From the NCBI GenBank assembly GCA_018894105.1, contig CM032119.1:17377246-17441245 (forward strand): 64,000 nucleotides of DNA, written 5' to 3'. The notes under the pieces were generated by a model. That model saw nothing but the letters and a program-made list of their open reading frames with translations, did no database searches and was not told the origin of the DNA. Shown piece by piece: positions 13,601 through 24,755 of the stretch. The position numbers were made by a program, and so were the translations under genes. The stretch's first letter is position 1. Every line of letters begins with the position of its first letter. This stretch comes from Jacaranda mimosifolia (lineage: Eukaryota; Streptophyta; Magnoliopsida; Lamiales; Bignoniaceae).

Positions 13601-13858
13601 GTATTAATAGACCACTAATAATTTCTTGCGACAATTCTGTAGCAATTTTCTTTTTCTAAGAACAAGAAGTATTCCAAGGGTGCTAAGCATATGGAGATAA
13701 AATACTTTGCCGTTAAAGAAGAAGTTCAAAAACAAAGAGTGTTAATTGAACACATTAGCACAAATTTTATGATAGTAGATCCACTAACAAAAGGACTACC
13801 GCCTAAAATATTTAATGAGCATTTTGAACGAATGGGCATTATTGGACGTTATCAATGA
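10639..13858 (+). pseudogene. copia pol (PR-INT-RT-RH), broken
   Basis: Pol polyprotein remnant. The protease motif WWLDSGSTTHI is at about 10694. The integrase HHCC finger begins WHKRLGH near 11122, and its catalytic core has RSDKGGEYYG and TPKQNGVAKR at about 11490-11630. RT starts near 12345 (KWVFKTKRDSNG, YKTRLVAKGFTQKDG); at about 12881 the catalytic YVDD reads YVDH. RNase H follows with GYSDSYFG at about 13390 and ends in KGLPPK...GRYQ at 13858. Frameshifts lie near 11300 (within the integrase) and 13640; stops occur at 12252-12254, 12333, 12802, 13012, 13411 and others. The protein order INT before RT defines copia. Confidence 0.9.
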
Positions 13859-14222
13859 TAGTATGATTAAGTGATTGTAATATTTGTTTGACACTCTAAG
13901 CTCAATTATAATTTATTTATAATTTTCTTGTTTCTAAATAGTATACAGGAATGTTTTAGAATTAAGTTAACAGGTTTTATGAACTTGTCGATCTACATTA
14001 GAGTTGGACCATACTCTTATTATGAATCATGATAAGGGAAAGGTTTAATGTTGTAGTACATAGAAGAGACTATGACGAATTAATGACATACAACCACCAT
14101 GGCTCACGTTAATCTTTTACTTTGTTGTGATATTATATTAAGACCAATATAGTGAGGATTTAATAATTTAATTACGTGCACATTATGTTTTCTTATTAAA
14201 TCATAAATAATGTCACATTGAA

Positions 14223-14234
14223 CAAGTGGGAGAA
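14223..14234 (+). promoter_or_regulatory. polypurine tract
   Basis: CAAGTGGGAGAA abuts the 3' LTR start, the standard copia primer for plus-strand DNA synthesis. Confidence 0.8.
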
Positions 14235-14727
14235 TGTAAGAATAATTATGTTCCATCTGATATTATTAATTAGTTTATGATTTAATAATTATAGAAATAA
14301 TTAAATCTCATCGGTTATTTATGGAAGAGTTGTAACTAATGGTTACATACCATTTAACAATGTGTAGTTATGACTATTTACATATAAAGTTATAATTGTT
14401 GATTAAGAGTTGTAATGTGGAGATGTGTTTGATGGAGACACCCTCTCATACTCTATAAATAAGGATTATGGTCCTCTCTCGACCTATAAGATAATTGTAC
14501 ATTTCATCCATCAAAATTGTGCATTAAAGAAAAGGGATTAGAGAGAGAAATCGATATCCTATTCACTCAAGAAATCAAGTGTTGGTGTCTACAAATATTG
14601 TATTCATGGAGAAAGGTATGCCCACTTACTATATACATATTTATATGTGAAAAATATGAAGTTATAGATTTTTGATTTAATCAATTTATGCTAATGTTTA
14701 TACATTAAATATGATTTAATGCTTACA
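14235..14727 (+). repeat. 3' LTR of copia element
   Basis: It starts TGTAAG and ends CTTACA, and differs from the 5' LTR at about 3.5% of positions. Confidence 0.93.
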
Positions 14728-14990
14728 TTCGCATGTATTTTGTAATTTTTATATGATTTACTAATATTAATAATTTTTTATGTTTATGAGCCAGGTTAAT
14801 TTACGAAAGGAATTCAAAGTCTCAATTTTGTGGTAAATTAAAATTCTACATTTAATTTTAGCTTTTGATCGATTCTTTTGCTTTTTTCATATTATGATTT
14901 TTCTTTAACCCATCATTTTTTTTATTAGCTTGTTAGTTCGATGTTTCAAGGGTATTTCATTAATTTATGTAATTATGAAATTTGAAAAGT
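14728..14990. repeat. duplicated block A, right half
   Basis: It continues the block interrupted at 8466: GCATGTATTTTGTAATTT, then AAAGGAATTCAAAGTCTC, then TTTCATATTATGA, matching 16208-16430 in order and spacing. Confidence 0.6.
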
Positions 14991-15926
14991 AATTTTGCAC
15001 GCAAATTAATAATAATTATAGAATAATTATTCAAAGGACCCGTAAAAGCTATTTTTTTCCCTTATATTCATTTGATTGATTTTATTCGTTTTGAAAAGAA
15101 ATTATTTGTTTTCAATTGTTGAAGTAAAAGTGAGGGAGATTGTCCTACTCCCACATATAGAGAAAAAAAAAATAAAAAAAGGGATTGAATAGACAGGCAA
15201 TAGATGTTTGTTTTGCTTTATGCCTATTGATTGAACACGAAAAGAATCATATTTCTTAGTAAATGAAATCTGCTTTATACTAATAGAAATCCTAAAACAT
15301 GTCATCATTTGCTCTCATAGATAAATTCTTTCTGGATTGAAATAAAAGTGTAGGAGATTGCCCTACTCCCACATGTGAAATATAAATTTAATTACCATTC
15401 GTTTGTAGGAAAATTAGTTATTGTTACTTTAGTTTTGAAAATTGAAAAATAAGGCAGAATATATAATTTTTTGTGTGCAAATTAATATTTGGCTTCGCTT
15501 ATCATCTTTTATTGCATAATGCTTTTCTCAATGAAAGCTAGAAAGAATTTTCTGGAGTAACAAGTGAGAATAAAAACCTAAGAGAAGATGACTAATTTGG
15601 ATAAATGAGTTTGATGATATATATTGTTTAGTAATAGGGCCTCCTAGGATTCCCTGCAATGGGCATAACTCAGTTCAAATATATATGAAAAAAAAAGGTA
15701 GCTTTTTGTCATATTTTATAATAAATATTTTTATTATTACTAAGAATATTAATATTAAATATAATAAATATTTTTAGTGTAAATTTCTTTGTAAAAATTT
15801 TAAATTAGTTCAAGAGAAGAATATCACTAATATGAAGTCATACCTCCCGATAAGAATATTTTAAGATCTATAAGTTTATTTGTAAACATCCCTAATCTAT
15901 ACATATATATATATGTATTTATATTT
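14991..15926. other. AT-rich intergenic DNA with a repeated 26-bp word
   Basis: No gene seen. A word reading GGAGATTGYCCTACTCCCAC occurs at about 15136 and again at about 15352, each followed by an AT-rich run, so a block of about 215 bp may be duplicated here. Confidence 0.5.
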
Positions 15927-16480
15927 AATTATGTTTTATTTCATAATTTGATACTTTAATCACTAATCTTAATTTAATATTTCCTAAAATATGTTTTATT
16001 CTATAATTTGATACTTTAATTATGTTATATTCCTTGATGTAGGCATATAATTCCCTACAAGTAACTTATACTATAAATAACCAAAATATGCAATTCTGTA
16101 ATATTTAAAGGTACAAAATCATTGTCTTTCTTTCTTTCTTTTTTTTTTTTTCACCTTTATATGATCATAAACTTGGTGAGTCAGACTCTAACTCTTTTTT
16201 TTTTTTAAATATGCATGTATTTTGTAATTTACATGTAGTTTTCTAATATTATAAATTTTTATATTCACGACGCAGTTTAATTTATAAAGGAAATTTGGAG
16301 TCTCGATTGTGTGGTAAGTTAACAATTTTATTTCTATTAACTTTTCTCATTGATTGATTTTTTTTTACCACTTTTCATATTATGAATTTACTTTAATCCG
16401 TGGTTTGTGTTTTTTTATTATTTTGTTGGTTCAACATTTTGATGGAAACTTATGGATTATCTTTTTATGATTGATTAGAT
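15927..16480. repeat. duplicated block B (uninterrupted copy)
   Basis: A diverged copy of block A, about 550 bp and without the copia insertion. Shared landmarks include ATAATTTGATA, TTTAAAGGTACAAA, the pyrimidine run, GCATGTATTTTGTAATTT and GGAGTCTCGATT. It has no coding frame and I do not recognise the family. Confidence 0.55.
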
Positions 16481-17334
16481 ATTAGCAAAATTAAAATTAT
16501 GAAACTATTATCAACTTACATTGTAACAAAATTATAATCTATGCTTATAACAAAAGAAATAATTATCTTAGGATGGAGGGTATTTTTTATAGTTCTTAAA
16601 TTTAATCAACATTTAAAATTAAATCTAATTATAGTCTCTAGCTAACCACACATTTACACTGTGCGTGTTAACTAAATGCCTTTATTTTCAATTCAGTTAA
16701 TAAATATATTTCATATTTCCTTCAAATATAATTTTATTCTTTTTTCGTATTTTATTTATCCACCTCTATAATATTACAGACATATTCCACTCTTTTTCTC
16801 ATTCATGAGACATTTAGTTGAATAGGTAAAAAGTAGTATATTTTAATGTGAGTAAATTTAAAATATTATTATTATTTTGATTTTTATAATGACATTAATT
16901 TTACATTTAACAAATTTTATAAATGCAATAATGAATGAGCTTTGAGAGTTGTGATATGGATAAAAGACATAAAAGGTAAGTTTTATATTTTTAATATTTA
17001 CATAATATATATTGAACTATAGATATTAAAGATTCTATTTCATTATTCTAAATGTTGTTTTCTTTTAATATATATTTTTTATTTAGGTAAAAGATGAAGA
17101 ATTGTAGGGAATGGAGCAACTCCAAGAACATTTGATTTGATGATTATAAGTCTCCTTCAAATGAATATTGCTACATATTACGTATTTCGAATATTAAATT
17201 GTTTGTAATAAAACTTCTATTAATTTTTTCTAAGTTAGTGTTTTTATTTAATATTTGTGATATTTGTATGATTACTTATAAGAAATAAAGTATTTAATTA
17301 TAATTAATATTGAATATAAATTTTAAATTATTTT
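16481..17334. other. AT-rich DNA, possible Helitron body
   Basis: No gene seen. If the hairpin at 17335 is a Helitron 3' end, some of this stretch would belong to it, but no TC start could be fixed. Confidence 0.4.
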
Positions 17335-17363
17335 CCGGTGCAAAGCATGGCTTAAAAACTAGC
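17335..17363 (+). mobile_element. decayed Helitron-like 3' end
   Basis: CCGGTGCAAAGCATGGC can form an imperfect hairpin, followed about 7 bases later by CTAGC. Plant Helitrons end in a GC-rich hairpin such as CCCGTGCAAAGCACGGG followed by CTRRT, so this fits with a few mutations. The 5' end was not found. Confidence 0.3.
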
Positions 17364-18460
17364 TATATACTTATTCTCAAATGCGAAGAACAAAATGAGA
17401 ACGCATTAGTAATCATTTCAAAAAAAGAAAAAAGAATTAAAGGACTCGCAGTTACGGCGTAGACTTCTAATTTCTTAATGCTATTCAAAGGGCTTTTATT
17501 TTATTTTCATATTTATTTATATATATGTATAATATTTAATACATAAACACCCACGATTTCAATGAAAAAGAGAAAAAAATAAATAGATAAGTAAAAAAGT
17601 TGGGTAAGATTTTAGGATGGTTCAGCAGTAGTAAAAAGTACGATCTTTGGACAGATAAAGTGTCATTTTAAAAAGTTTATATTGAGATTTATTAAATTTT
17701 AAATTTTTTCTTAATAAAATTGAAATCATAAATTAGTGAAATTTTAGTCGGAAATTAAAAAATAATAATAATAATAATAATAATTAAGTTGTCTTAGTAG
17801 AACGCTCCCGTTCTTAGTCATCGGACCGTGATCGAAGCGTAGGGCGGTAGGAAGATGGAGGATTATGAGGCTTACGTTTCAAAATGAGGAGGAAAAGACA
17901 AGCTTGAAGCAATGTTTCCCTGGTTTCTCGAGCAAATGGCATTGTTCATAAATAAGTTGAAATTAGTCTAGAATGCCACATATATTTGTAATTAATTAAC
18001 TATTATGTTTCCCATTATATATATATATATATATATATTATCACTAAAAATATCATTAAATAATAGTTGACATATTTGTTTTACCTCAGTTTGCTAAGTA
18101 GGAGAGAATTTCATCTGGTCCTTTAAGTACACTGTGAATCAGTTTTGGTCCGTATAATTAACTCACAGATCATATTGATTAACATTTCAAACTCACTACT
18201 TGTGGTCGATCGTATCCATTATTTGTCCCTTAGTTTCTAGTGATGGAGGTCCATAGAGGGTGTATTCTCAAGAGAAATGCTCGTGTGATTAATTCCAATC
18301 TAAAACATTAGCAATCATTGCGTTTGAGTTGATCAGATCAATCTTCACTTTTTTCTACCCATTTTTCCTGGAATAACACCAAACTTTTCTATCAAGGAAG
18401 ATTTAAAAATCGATCTACTAATTAAATACTAGGCAAATGAGCTGCATGAATTGCCCACGA
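17364..18460. other. intergenic DNA upstream of the USP-like gene
   Basis: No gene seen. It has an AAT microsatellite at 17761-17784 and an AT run at about 18018-18038. Confidence 0.55.
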
Positions 18461-18473
18461 TTTATATATATAG
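18461..18473 (+). promoter_or_regulatory. TATA box candidate for the USP-like gene
   Basis: TTTATATATATAG sits about 390 bp before the first coding ATG. Transcription from about 18500 would give a long leader with a poly(T) run (18619-18641) and a CTAT microsatellite (18691-18718). Confidence 0.4.
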
Positions 18474-18690
18474 CATCTTTTTTGTTCTGAGAAAACCAAG
18501 CTATTGTTCTGGCATTGTCCTACTTAAATTTCTCAAATAACATAGTCTATGTTACTATGTAGAAACCTTGGATGTAGGGTTGGTGAATATGTCAAGATGC
18601 GAATATTGTTGTTGTTATTTTTTTTTTTTTTTTTTTTTTTTCTTCTCTCCCCATCAGCCCAAACCCAAAAATATTAACCCGTTCGTCCTC

Positions 18691-18718
18691 CTATCTATCT
18701 ATCTATCTATCTATCTAT
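18691..18718 (+). repeat. (CTAT)7 microsatellite in the leader
   Basis: Seven tandem CTAT units, followed directly by ATATATG. It is likely length-variable and lies in the predicted 5' UTR. Confidence 0.9.
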
Positions 18719-18720
18719 AT

Positions 18721-18807
18721 ATGCCGCTGACAAGCAAGCATAAAATCCCTTGGCCTCTTGTATTAATTTTCATTACTAGTGCTGCTGTCTGTTTTCTGAT
18801 TAGATGA
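18721..18807 (+). other. upstream ORF, 28 codons
   Basis: ATG at 18721 to TGA at 18805-18807 encodes a short peptide with a hydrophobic middle (WPLVLIFITSAAVCFLI). It ends 48 bp before the chosen main start. It could be a translation-control uORF or chance; the leader itself is inferred. Confidence 0.35.
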
Positions 18808-18855
18808 TTGGTAATATATATATTGAGGCTTGAGGTAATTAAAAAGGTCACAAGG

Positions 18856-20328
18856 ATGCCGAGTTGTTTTCCGATGAACAAGACTAGCAGCACTAATACT
18901 ACATTGGTCCAAGATGTTATATTGGAAGAGTCCCCAGGATCAATCGACCATCCTAAGCGTGTGCTTGTAGTAATGGATGCCCTAAAGGAGTTCTCTGTGG
19001 ACCTACTCGAATGGGTCCTTAAGAATTTCACATTCAGACATTCTTCCAGTAGTATTACTCTCCTTGGAATCATGCCCTGGCTCAACATTCCTCGTAAGTT
19101 GCTTCTCTATCTATATTTATTTATTAATTAATTACCTACTACTCCTTATAAGTAAGTGAACAGTGTATGAATTAAATTATGGTTGCACAGTGTCTGCAAA
19201 GACATGGTCAGATATTTGGAGTATGAATTTGGAGGATCTGTCCAGCTTTCTAGATAAGAATGAGTTGAAGAATGATCCCAAATATCAAAAACTACTGCAC
19301 CCACTTATTGAGCTTTGCCAAAAATATGGGGTACATTATAATTATACACGTTCAACAACATATATATATATAGCAAATAATATTATCTGTAATGAATTAG
19401 AGCATATCAATTTTTTCAGGTTGTGCCTGAGATCAGAACTGAAATGGGACATCCTTTGAGACTGCTCGTTGTGGAGCAAATCAGCAGCCTTAATGCTACA
19501 TTAGTAGTATTTGATAGGTAGGTACCTATTACCTAAAATCAAGAAATCATTATGCATGCCAAATCAAATCATCAACGCAACAACACAAGTAAGGAACAAA
19601 CTAAATGGATCGGACTTGGGAGTATATTTTGCTTGGTTCATTCCATGCCCACATGCTTGGATACTTAATTGTGACTATGAGTCATCTCATATATCATACA
19701 CACATACCGACATTATTATCTCAATTTATAACATCATGATCATTATGTGTACTTTTAGTAACTCACTTTATATTTACATAAGCACGCACATTAATATTTT
19801 GCACCTCAAAACTCATATCTACAAGTGTAAATGAAGGGCAAGCCACTGGACCCTCACACACACACACACATACATATATATGTATCAGTGAAGTTGAACA
19901 CCAGCCAAGCAAGTTGCATGAAATTTGAGAAATATTGATAAACATTCATTTCAAGTGTTCTGACACAGTACATTTCACCCATCGAGAATAGTGTTAAAGA
20001 GTGGGTGCTGCATAAAAACTATATGTAGCAACAACATTTTTACCCCATTTAGTGCAGGCACCATGATAGGAAGTATATAGAGTATTATGCAGAGAAGATC
20101 CCGTGCAAGATGGTAGTGGTGAATGAGAATGGAGAAATCATCGACTTCATCAAAAGAAGAAAATGTGATAGTAATAATAATAATAATACTAGTGAAGTAG
20201 AAAATGTTGTGCAGTCCCCAGCTTCCGTCTCTATGGCACCAACTTGCCCCAAGTCCACAATTTCAGAACAGCTAATCAAACGTCTCATGCCAAAATCTCG
20301 AGGGAAACATGACAAGGATTCCAACTGA
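18856..20328 (+). CDS. universal stress protein-like (adenine nucleotide alpha-hydrolase-like) protein
   Basis: Four exons join in frame with GT-AG introns: 18856-19093, 19191-19330, 19420-19517 and 20058-20328, giving 248 aa. The fold-defining N-terminal strand VLVVMDA is at 36-42, then DLLEWVLKN, the conserved block LSAKTWSDIW at 80-89, GHPLRLLVVEQI at 136-147, and VVFDRHHDRKY at 155-165. These blocks match a plant USP-like family related to the N-terminal domains of some receptor-like cytoplasmic kinases; no kinase domain follows here. The usual USP ATP-loop G-x2-G-x9-G is not seen, so nucleotide binding is doubtful. A run of five Asn (198-202) comes from an AAT repeat. The start at 18856 is the first in-frame ATG; Met7 is the alternative. 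The tail faces the UBP gene 625 bp away. Role unknown, perhaps stress-linked. Confidence 0.85.
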
Positions 20329-20452
20329 TCACGCATTTCGGATTAATCTCGATGATGATGTGTGAAGTGAAGTGTGATCAATAATAATAAACAAGATTCG
20401 CGACTTCTTCTCCTCCGTTTCCTTTGTCTGAAATCATGTTATCATTAAGATC

Positions 20453-20458
20453 AATAAA
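20453..20458 (+). terminator. poly(A) signal of the USP-like gene
   Basis: AATAAA 125 bp after the stop codon. A weaker cluster, CAATAATAATAAAC, lies near 20380. Confidence 0.5.
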
Positions 20459-20744
20459 ATCTAAAACAATTTTCTTTAATATCAGTGCTACGTCTAGCAC
20501 GGTAATGGTACCCATCCACGGATAGGATTTTACTTTGCGCAAAGTAAATAAATAAACGTGTGTTCTTCTTCATAGTCTTGTGTGGAATATTATTACTCTA
20601 ACATATACATGAGTATTAATTAGGATATTAGCCCATCAGCAGACTGGATAAGTTTGGAAACACGTAAATATGAGAATACAATGAGACGGGAAATCCAATT
20701 CTTGATGAGAGAAACAAAAACAGGACACTCTGTTGTCTAATCCA

Positions 20745-20822
20745 ACACAAAATCAGAGACAAACATCCAACTGATCTTGATTGACACAAAATCAGAGACA
20801 AACTTCCGACTGATCTTGATGG
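20745..20822. repeat. 39-bp tandem direct repeat
   Basis: Two copies beginning ACACAAAATCAGAGACAAAC, at 20745-20783 and 20784-20822, with a few mismatches. It lies in the 3' gap between two convergent genes. The rest of 20459-20952 has no recognisable gene. Confidence 0.85.
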
Positions 20823-20952
20823 AACAAATTGATTTTTGAGCCAATTAAAAATTTAAAAAAAAAAAAAAAAATGTATGATTTTCTATTATTCAGTACAACA
20901 ATTTTCTACAGAAGTAACCAACAACCTTGCACACAACGATTGCCTGAAATTT

Positions 20953-23900
20953 TCAATCATATCTATTACATTGAGACGATTCAAATCTTCTAAACTTTTT
21001 CCTACTCACAGAACCTTCGCTTCTGGTTCCCTTCAGAGCACCAGACAGTTGGCAAGCTTCCCCTTTTCGCAAATCATCAAAATCTTTCTCCAGTTGTCTT
21101 TTGCTAGAGATACCGTCTACCAGACATACATAGTCTATGAGTTATTCTTTCCTCAAGTAATTCAAAGGAAAAAAATTCAAAGAAACAAGCATCTGCAAAA
21201 TTTTACCAGATAAGCCTTCTCCGTATGTCCTGTAGCTGTCAACTCCACCATGTGTAGCATCACTTGCATCAATGGAATCACAACTAAAATTTTTCTCAAG
21301 ACTAGGAAATGACATAGTGTCTTTACTATTTAACACTGATTTGGGTGATGTGCCCGGTATAGTTGACAAATCTTCAAATAATTTTTCAGTTTCAATTAAA
21401 CTTGTAAACCAGCGAGTGCCCTCTTTAGCATAGAAGAGAATATATGCCTCCTCTGACAGCACAGAATCTTCATTCACCTGAAAAACCTACAAAATTGCAA
21501 ATGAAACATCATTGTTTACACCACCATCAGCGTTCAAAGGATAGTAGGAATGTTTGAAGTGGTCAGGACTATGCGGACAAATATTACAAAATAAAATAAC
21601 CAGATTTAATATAATACTTCTGTAAAAGAAAGAGAGAAAAATCAACGGACATCACAAATGCAGTATCTGTGATGCAGTTCGACAAGAAATCCAGGATAAA
21701 GCCAAAGACTTTTTTCAATTAAAAAAGAAGGATCATAAAGAATGTCTAGTGCATTACTCTTTCATCATCAAACTTGTACCACATGTTGGGGGATAAACGG
21801 ATGAAGCAATAGTAATGGCCGGAGGAAAATGTCAATCCAACATGCACTACAATCGCGTAAAGCACGTACTTAAGTTCCACCTGCAGAACACAAAATACAG
21901 AAGCAGAGAGACTTCATAACCTGTTTATATCATAAACTGGAATATTGATGAAGTAACACCCTATTATTTACCTTTTTTATGACCTATGCCCACTTATTAG
22001 ACATCCCACCCCAACCAAACACTGACCAAAAATTCCCCATTAAAAGAGGGAGGAAAAAGACCAAGGGCAACAAGATATATGCCCTGCAGGAAGCCGAGAA
22101 GCAAACTACGAATAAAGATCAATACTTCCTTAAAGGTACTTACCAATTTAGCAGGAATTTTTTTAAATCATCCAGTAATCTCTTTAAAATCTACTGTTCC
22201 ATAATGAATTCAATTTTATGACGTCCTAGTGATGTTTCACATGCTTGGAAAGAGTAAGAAGTAATGTGAACTCACATTAGTCGTTTTGTCTCTATCAGTG
22301 AAAGGGAGTAAGTCCAACTCTAGTGGAAGTCCCACATGTTTATCAATTTTACAGCCATCATTTTTGAACCTCTTCAAATGAAATGTGGCAACTGATGGGA
22401 CCTGATGAAAGGCAAGTTGCTTCTCGATCGCCACTTGCTCCTTACACTCTTCACATGTAAACTTGGTCTCTGAATCTTCAATTTTTTCAACCATTGTGAA
22501 AGATTGGATAGCTGTTAAGAGGTTTTGTGCTTCCTCAATCTCCAAACTTAGGTCAACTGAAGGCTCATAAGTATTAGAACAGTGACCGCAGTTACAACAC
22601 TTCAGCTGCAATTAGAGAGCGTGTTATCTAATGATAAATAATTCCAAAAACATGTGCCATGATGAAAAGCTTTGCAAGTTTCAAACAAGATAGTGCCAAA
22701 ATAAAAAGCACAATAACTGAGACTATACCTTGCTGACTAGACAACCACCAAACACTTGTTTTGCTAAGTTATCACTTTGTGAAGACATGTAATCTTTTCC
22801 CCTTGAATCACAACAGTTTTCAAGTCTATTCAAAAAGCACTGTAGGAATTCATGAGCATCTTCCTGTTGATGTTTTTGGAAACTTGATGAAAAATCTGGC
22901 AGTTAAATCGAGGAATCAAAAAGCAAAAGACATTCTTGAAACACAAGAACTATTTCTACAACAAATAACTTAAGTTACTCAAAGAATCAGAAAGCAAAGA
23001 AATGTTCTTGAAATAGAAGAAATCTTGCTGCAGAATTAAGTAATAGTTCTGTGTTCTGCACCAGTCAAAATCAGAAATTCAGGACAATTTTGAATTCTTG
23101 TGCTTAGCAAAAGGACAGAATATATTTTAAAACACAAAATCATAGAAGAAAACGACATTTGTAAATATCTTCAATAGCATCGATGCATTTAAGTTGGCTT
23201 TGAGTTCTTTTGGCTTTGAGTTCTTTAAGCGTATGGTTCAAGTGCAATAGCTGAAAATTATTGCATATCTAATTAGAGATGAAAAAATGGTACAGCTCAA
23301 GTTGTTGACAAGCTTCCAAGGTGAGACAACACTTTTTGTCGAAGTGAATGAAAGCTTAATCAGCTCATGAAAAGCACATTGTAGGCAAAACCCTTCCTCG
23401 TCACCTGTAATTTGTGGCGAAAACGTAAAAGATCACTAAAATAATCCACCCACAGAGAAAGTATAACAAATTATTTCAAAAGAACAAACACATAAGTCAC
23501 CATGTAAATAAAATAAAACTGCATTAGCATCAATTAAACTTACAGTTGCCCTGCACTGAATTTGTATCAGAAATAATGCCACGAAGAAGTGGCACAGTAT
23601 GCATAAAACATTGCAAAACTGCGTTTAGATAGCATGTGTTGCCTAAATTTTCCAGCCCTGCTCCCTGCCATATTACACATATTTATCATCAATAACCAAA
23701 TGAAAATTCTAGATAACCAAAATAAACATCATACTAAAATATAGAAACACTCATAAACAGAAGAAATAGAATTCAACTTGAGAAAGTTATGACAAGACAA
23801 TGCTGCCACAATAAAAGGGCTTAATATACAATGCAAATACGAAAAGCCAAAATAGTTAGATGCGAACTGATAGTAATCAAGAAACAAGATTAGAGGGTTA

Positions 23901-24321
23901 CTGTTTTAACAGGCTCGTTAGTTTCAACTAACAAGGTGGAAAGAGAAGGCTCAGATTCAACTTCTCCTTCAGAGGGCCGATCAACATCAAAAAGCGCTGA
24001 CCATTGACATTCCGGAGGATTTACATTGGATTCAGAATTTTTCAACCACCATTCCGACCAACGCAAATAAGAAGATGAAGGAAAACCAATCCTCCGCGGG
24101 GACAGTACCCCACTATCCCATGCAATTTTAGTCCCCTTGACCTCACTTTCATCTGCCAGAAACAGAGGTGTATCGAACAAGTCAGCAACTTTATGTGATG
24201 ACTTCTTGGAATTCGCGGAACCCATTTCTTGATCTGTGATTTGGGCACCTAGGATTCTGGAGAATTTCGGTGGAGATGGTAGCTTTGTTTGGAGCAAGAC
24301 ACGATGATATTCGTTATCCAT
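20953..24321 (-). CDS. UBP25-like: ubiquitin-specific protease (UBP23/25-like deubiquitinase)
   Basis: Cysteine protease that removes ubiquitin from proteins (USP/UCH family, C19). Eight exons on the minus strand join in frame with GT-AG introns: 24321-23902, 23664-23544, 23404-23294, 22895-22729, 22605-22276, 21880-21758, 21486-21207 and 21116-20953; total 571 aa. The Cys box GLENLGNTCYLNAVLQC puts the nucleophile at Cys151. QQEDAHEFLQC follows. A zinc ribbon uses Cys276/279 and Cys324/327. The His box SGHYYCF places His405, with Asp421/422 in KFDDER. LKRFK lies before it. The C-terminal tail is basic (SRKKFRRFE). The closest plant group I recognise is UBP23/25, with LKCCNCGHC and DLSLEIEEAQ; the tail appears shorter. 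The last intron is inferred: read-through would instead stop at 21142. All catalytic residues are present, so it looks functional. Confidence 0.93.
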
Positions 24322-24682
24322 TGGGGGAGGAAATAAAAAAGAAAGAAAGAAAGAAAAAAATAGAGATTATTTTCAAGAATTGAAATGAATCTTGCAGAGA
24401 ATTGAAATTAAGGGTTCTAGAATGGTTTAGTGCTGGAATTTTGGAGGAAAGTGTGAAATTTTCAGAGATGACTTGGAATGGACGAAAAGAAAAACGAGAG
24501 AAGGAAGGGTTCTGAAAATTTTTGGTGTTCAAGAGAAAGAGAAATGAGAAATGGAGAGATGAGAAGGAGAAGGTTTTCCAAATTATTGAAGGCATTTGAA
24601 AAGAGAGGGAAAATCTGGACCGGCAGCTCGTCCTTCTATATTGGACTGGCAATTCGCGGACGCGGTTCTTGCACACATAATT

Positions 24683-24691
24683 TTTTATATA
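24683..24691 (-). promoter_or_regulatory. TATA box candidate for the UBP gene
   Basis: On the minus strand the sequence reads TATATAAAA about 360 bp upstream of the start codon, before a purine/pyrimidine-rich leader of the type common in plants. Long frames through that leader on either strand are composition artefacts. Confidence 0.4.
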
Positions 24692-24755
24692 AAATATTTT
24701 TTGAAAGAATATGTATAAATTATAGTCTATTTTTAATTTATAAAATTATAAATTA

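Larger units (their letters stand above)
8467..14727 (+). mobile_element. Ty1/copia retrotransposon, degenerate
   Basis: A 492-bp 5' LTR (8467-8958) and 493-bp 3' LTR (14235-14727) frame a primer site, gag, protease, integrase, RT and RNase H in copia order, and a purine-rich tract. By hand I count about 17 substitutions and three 1-bp indels between the LTRs, roughly 3.5%. Coding DNA is broken by many stops and frameshifts, so the element cannot move itself. I see no clean 5-bp target duplication (TTTTC left, TTCGC right). It lies inside duplicated block A. Lineage within copia not resolved. Confidence 0.93.

Noticed and set aside
18568..18807. 79-codon frame with a Phe run before the USP-like gene
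   Set aside because: It translates a poly(T) run and a CTAT microsatellite; only the short uORF at its end is worth noting.
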